Origin: Scatophagus argus
Taxonomy: Eukaryota > Chordata > Actinopteri > Scatophagidae
DNA length: 64,000 nt
Direction of reading: 5' to 3'
Assembly (NCBI RefSeq): GCF_020382885.2
Contig: NC_058513.1
Coordinates: 8,589,774-8,653,773, forward strand
This document shows positions 62,001-64,000 of the stretch, one piece after another. A program made the translations under genes and the position numbers. Position 1 is the first letter of the stretch. Each line of letters starts with the position of its first letter. Under the pieces are notes generated by a model, which saw only the letters and a list, made by a program, of their open reading frames with translations, was not told where the DNA came from and ran no database searches.

Positions 62001-64000
62001 TGGATAAGACATGGGATGAGAGTGTATACATGAGTGCCAGGCGGAGGAGGGCAAAGAGGAGTGGAAAGCTGACTGCAGGGGAATGATCTCGATGTTAACC
62101 CCCAGGACCTCTATTACCTTCAGCGCAACAACTCCGACTGACCCCAACCCACAACTGACTTATCAGTCTGCTGCTCGAGAGGCTCGAGAGTGAACCCTCC
62201 AGTCTGGAAGGAAACCACAAACCACAAACTCCTGCCATGCTTACACTTTTTACATGCTCACCTTAATTGTCTCAAGAAGGCAAAGCTTTAAACTGTTTTA
62301 TCAGACTCTTCCTGTTTTTCCTCTGGTTAAGGTAATCTCAATAAAGCTGAAACTTCGTAAAAGATTAATCAATTAGCCAGTCCACAGAACATTAAATGGC
62401 AGCAATTTCGAAAATTAATTGATAATCAATTATCAGTCATTTTTCAAGAAAAAAAAAGAAAAGTTCACAAGTTTTTGCTTGTCTTCTTTGTTGTCCGTGT
62501 AGTAAATTGAATTTCTTTGGGTTTTGGACTACTGCTCAGATGAAACAAGCAATTTACAGATGTCATCTCCAGCTCCAGGTAACTTTGATGGTCATTTTTC
62601 ACTGTCGACTACATGGACTGAAAGATTAATCAAGATATAAGTTGCTCAAAATCAAAAATATGCTCTGGTCTGTGCAAATTGGCTTCAAAGTGACTTCCGT
62701 GAGGAGGGAATGCAGCACTGGTATGGTTCCCAGTCTTGGGGACACGGTGCTAACCAGGGGGCACAGAGCCAACACTACAGACCGCTTTTGGTCTCTGTGA
62801 GCAAGACTGTTGAACTTGGACAGGGCTGTGTGTCTGCATTGGGCAGTGGCATTTACAAGGCAGAGCATATTTGCATGGCATCAGATAAAACCCTCTGAAT
62901 TGTCTCTGCTGCCCTCAGGACTCACTGGTGTTCACCAACAACTGGGCCACTGACTCTGTAATTATCACAGTGCACGTTCTACCACTGTGGCACTGTGATG
63001 TGGTGGCCCTAAGAGCCAAACCACCCCTCTGCTCGAGTAGAGGCTACTGAAGGGAGATGCAAACAATGGTCTAACTACGTTTCCTGGCATTTAAACACAG
63101 TCCAAACAGCCAGAGGCATTTTTCAAATACAGCTCAATGCAAATTAGCATCAGAGAATGATAAAAGGGGACAGTGCGCAGAGTCTTATTCTCTCTAAAAA
63201 AATAATAAATAAATAAATATGTCAGAACAATACTCTGAACCCCAGGTCCTTATTGGAGAGATATAAAAATGACAGATAAGACGTGAATGGCACATACAGA
63301 GATATTCACCATCTAATGATAGTGTTCTTTAGTGGGCGAGCGCTGCCAGCCATCAAGTTGCCTTATCAGTGGCACTGCAATAGAAGCACTATCAGGAAAA
63401 CTGTGATTGTGTGTTTGCTATCATCATGAGCATATGTGTGAGCCTGAATAGGCCAGAAATAGCCTGAGCTCAGCAATGCAACCTCCTGCAGACAAGGACT
63501 AATAAACCCAGTCATGTTGTTACTGTTGCTTTCTCTTTCTCTTTCTTGTACCCTGCAGCATTCTCATGTGCTTCAGTGTGACAGGGCTGCAATCCTCCCC
63601 TCTCCCTTACCCCTGCAGTGCTCATAAAAAAAACAAAACAACAACGCATGTCCAGTTTTGTTTTGGAGCAAAACTCCAGCAAACCCCCAAAATACTCACG
63701 TTTATAACATTTTAGCATCTAATTTCCATTTGACTGAAGGAAATGTTGTGCAACTTGAATCTAAATGTTTTAAAAAAAAGGCGTGATGTTGGTGTGTGTA
63801 ACTGTGTCGTCCGTTCCCTTTTTCAAACAACTACACCTAAAATGCCCTTTAATCAAAGCACTTGACCTCCAAGTGCTCTTGTGGATTTCCTTGGAGGCCA
63901 GTGGGACATTCAGGTCACAGTGAGAAGCCTCCGCTGTCAACATGCCAATTTAACTTTGGATGCCAGAGCTGCAAAAAATGAGGCATGCTCTGAAAAACAT
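59015..64000 (-). other. Region upstream of the first rhbdl1 exon seen
   Basis: Probably a further intron and/or the 5' flank of rhbdl1. I could not find the short N-terminal exon expected from human RHBDL1. The open frames 61333-61641 and 61656-62033 (+) are rich in purines and low in complexity, without family likeness. One dispersed repeat occurs at about 62345-62640. Confidence 0.4.
62345..62640 (-). repeat. Dispersed teleost repeat (copy 3 of 3)
   Basis: Starts and ends with attaatca words (agattaatcaattagcc, gaaagattaatcaag) and includes attgaatttctttgggtttt. Related to the copies at 20170 and 25905. Divergence is high, so ends are approximate. Confidence 0.55.

Noticed and set aside
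61656-62033. 125-codon plus-strand open frame
   Set aside because: Purine-rich sequence without domain, and an opposite-strand frame is open too. Not supported.

Overview
The window is nuclear DNA from a teleost fish, probably a percomorph. The protein-coding genes are split by GT-AG introns and match vertebrate families. Non-coding DNA is AT-rich, with CA/GT microsatellites and several fish-type dispersed repeats. I see no operons, CRISPR arrays, phage or other prokaryotic features, and no credible undescribed biological system. The most unusual items are structural and are listed as findings.

Left third (1-15.4 kb), compact housekeeping genes: the 3' part of gper1 (+) lies in an intron of a C7orf50-like gene (-). 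After a divergent promoter region comes uqcc4 (CCSMST1/C16orf91, +, 2 coding exons). A histone H3.3 gene follows (-, 3 coding exons, TATA box), then a C8orf33/UPF0488 homologue (+, 5 exons) and anks3 (+, 14 coding exons, ankyrin repeats plus SAM).

Middle (15.4-26 kb): wdr24 (-, 9 coding exons, GATOR2 subunit) is convergent with anks3. It shares a short bidirectional promoter with an Amun-like helix-hairpin-helix gene (+, 5 coding exons).

Right (26-64 kb), gene-poor: a single very long rhbdl1 gene (-, 7 coding exons seen, the first exon(s) not found) with introns up to 13.7 kb. These introns hold a deleted Tc1-type transposon, a MITE-like element, LINE 3' ends, microsatellites and an unusual 52-bp perfect inverted repeat.

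The genes do not form one pathway. Their human counterparts sit mainly on 16p13.3 (UQCC4, ANKS3, WDR24, RHBDL1), with GPER1/C7orf50 from 7p22 and C8orf33 from 8q24, so this is a conserved vertebrate linkage block with local differences. Exon boundaries were read by eye from splice sites, reading-frame continuity and remembered family sequences. Transcript ends and 5' non-coding exons are inferences.
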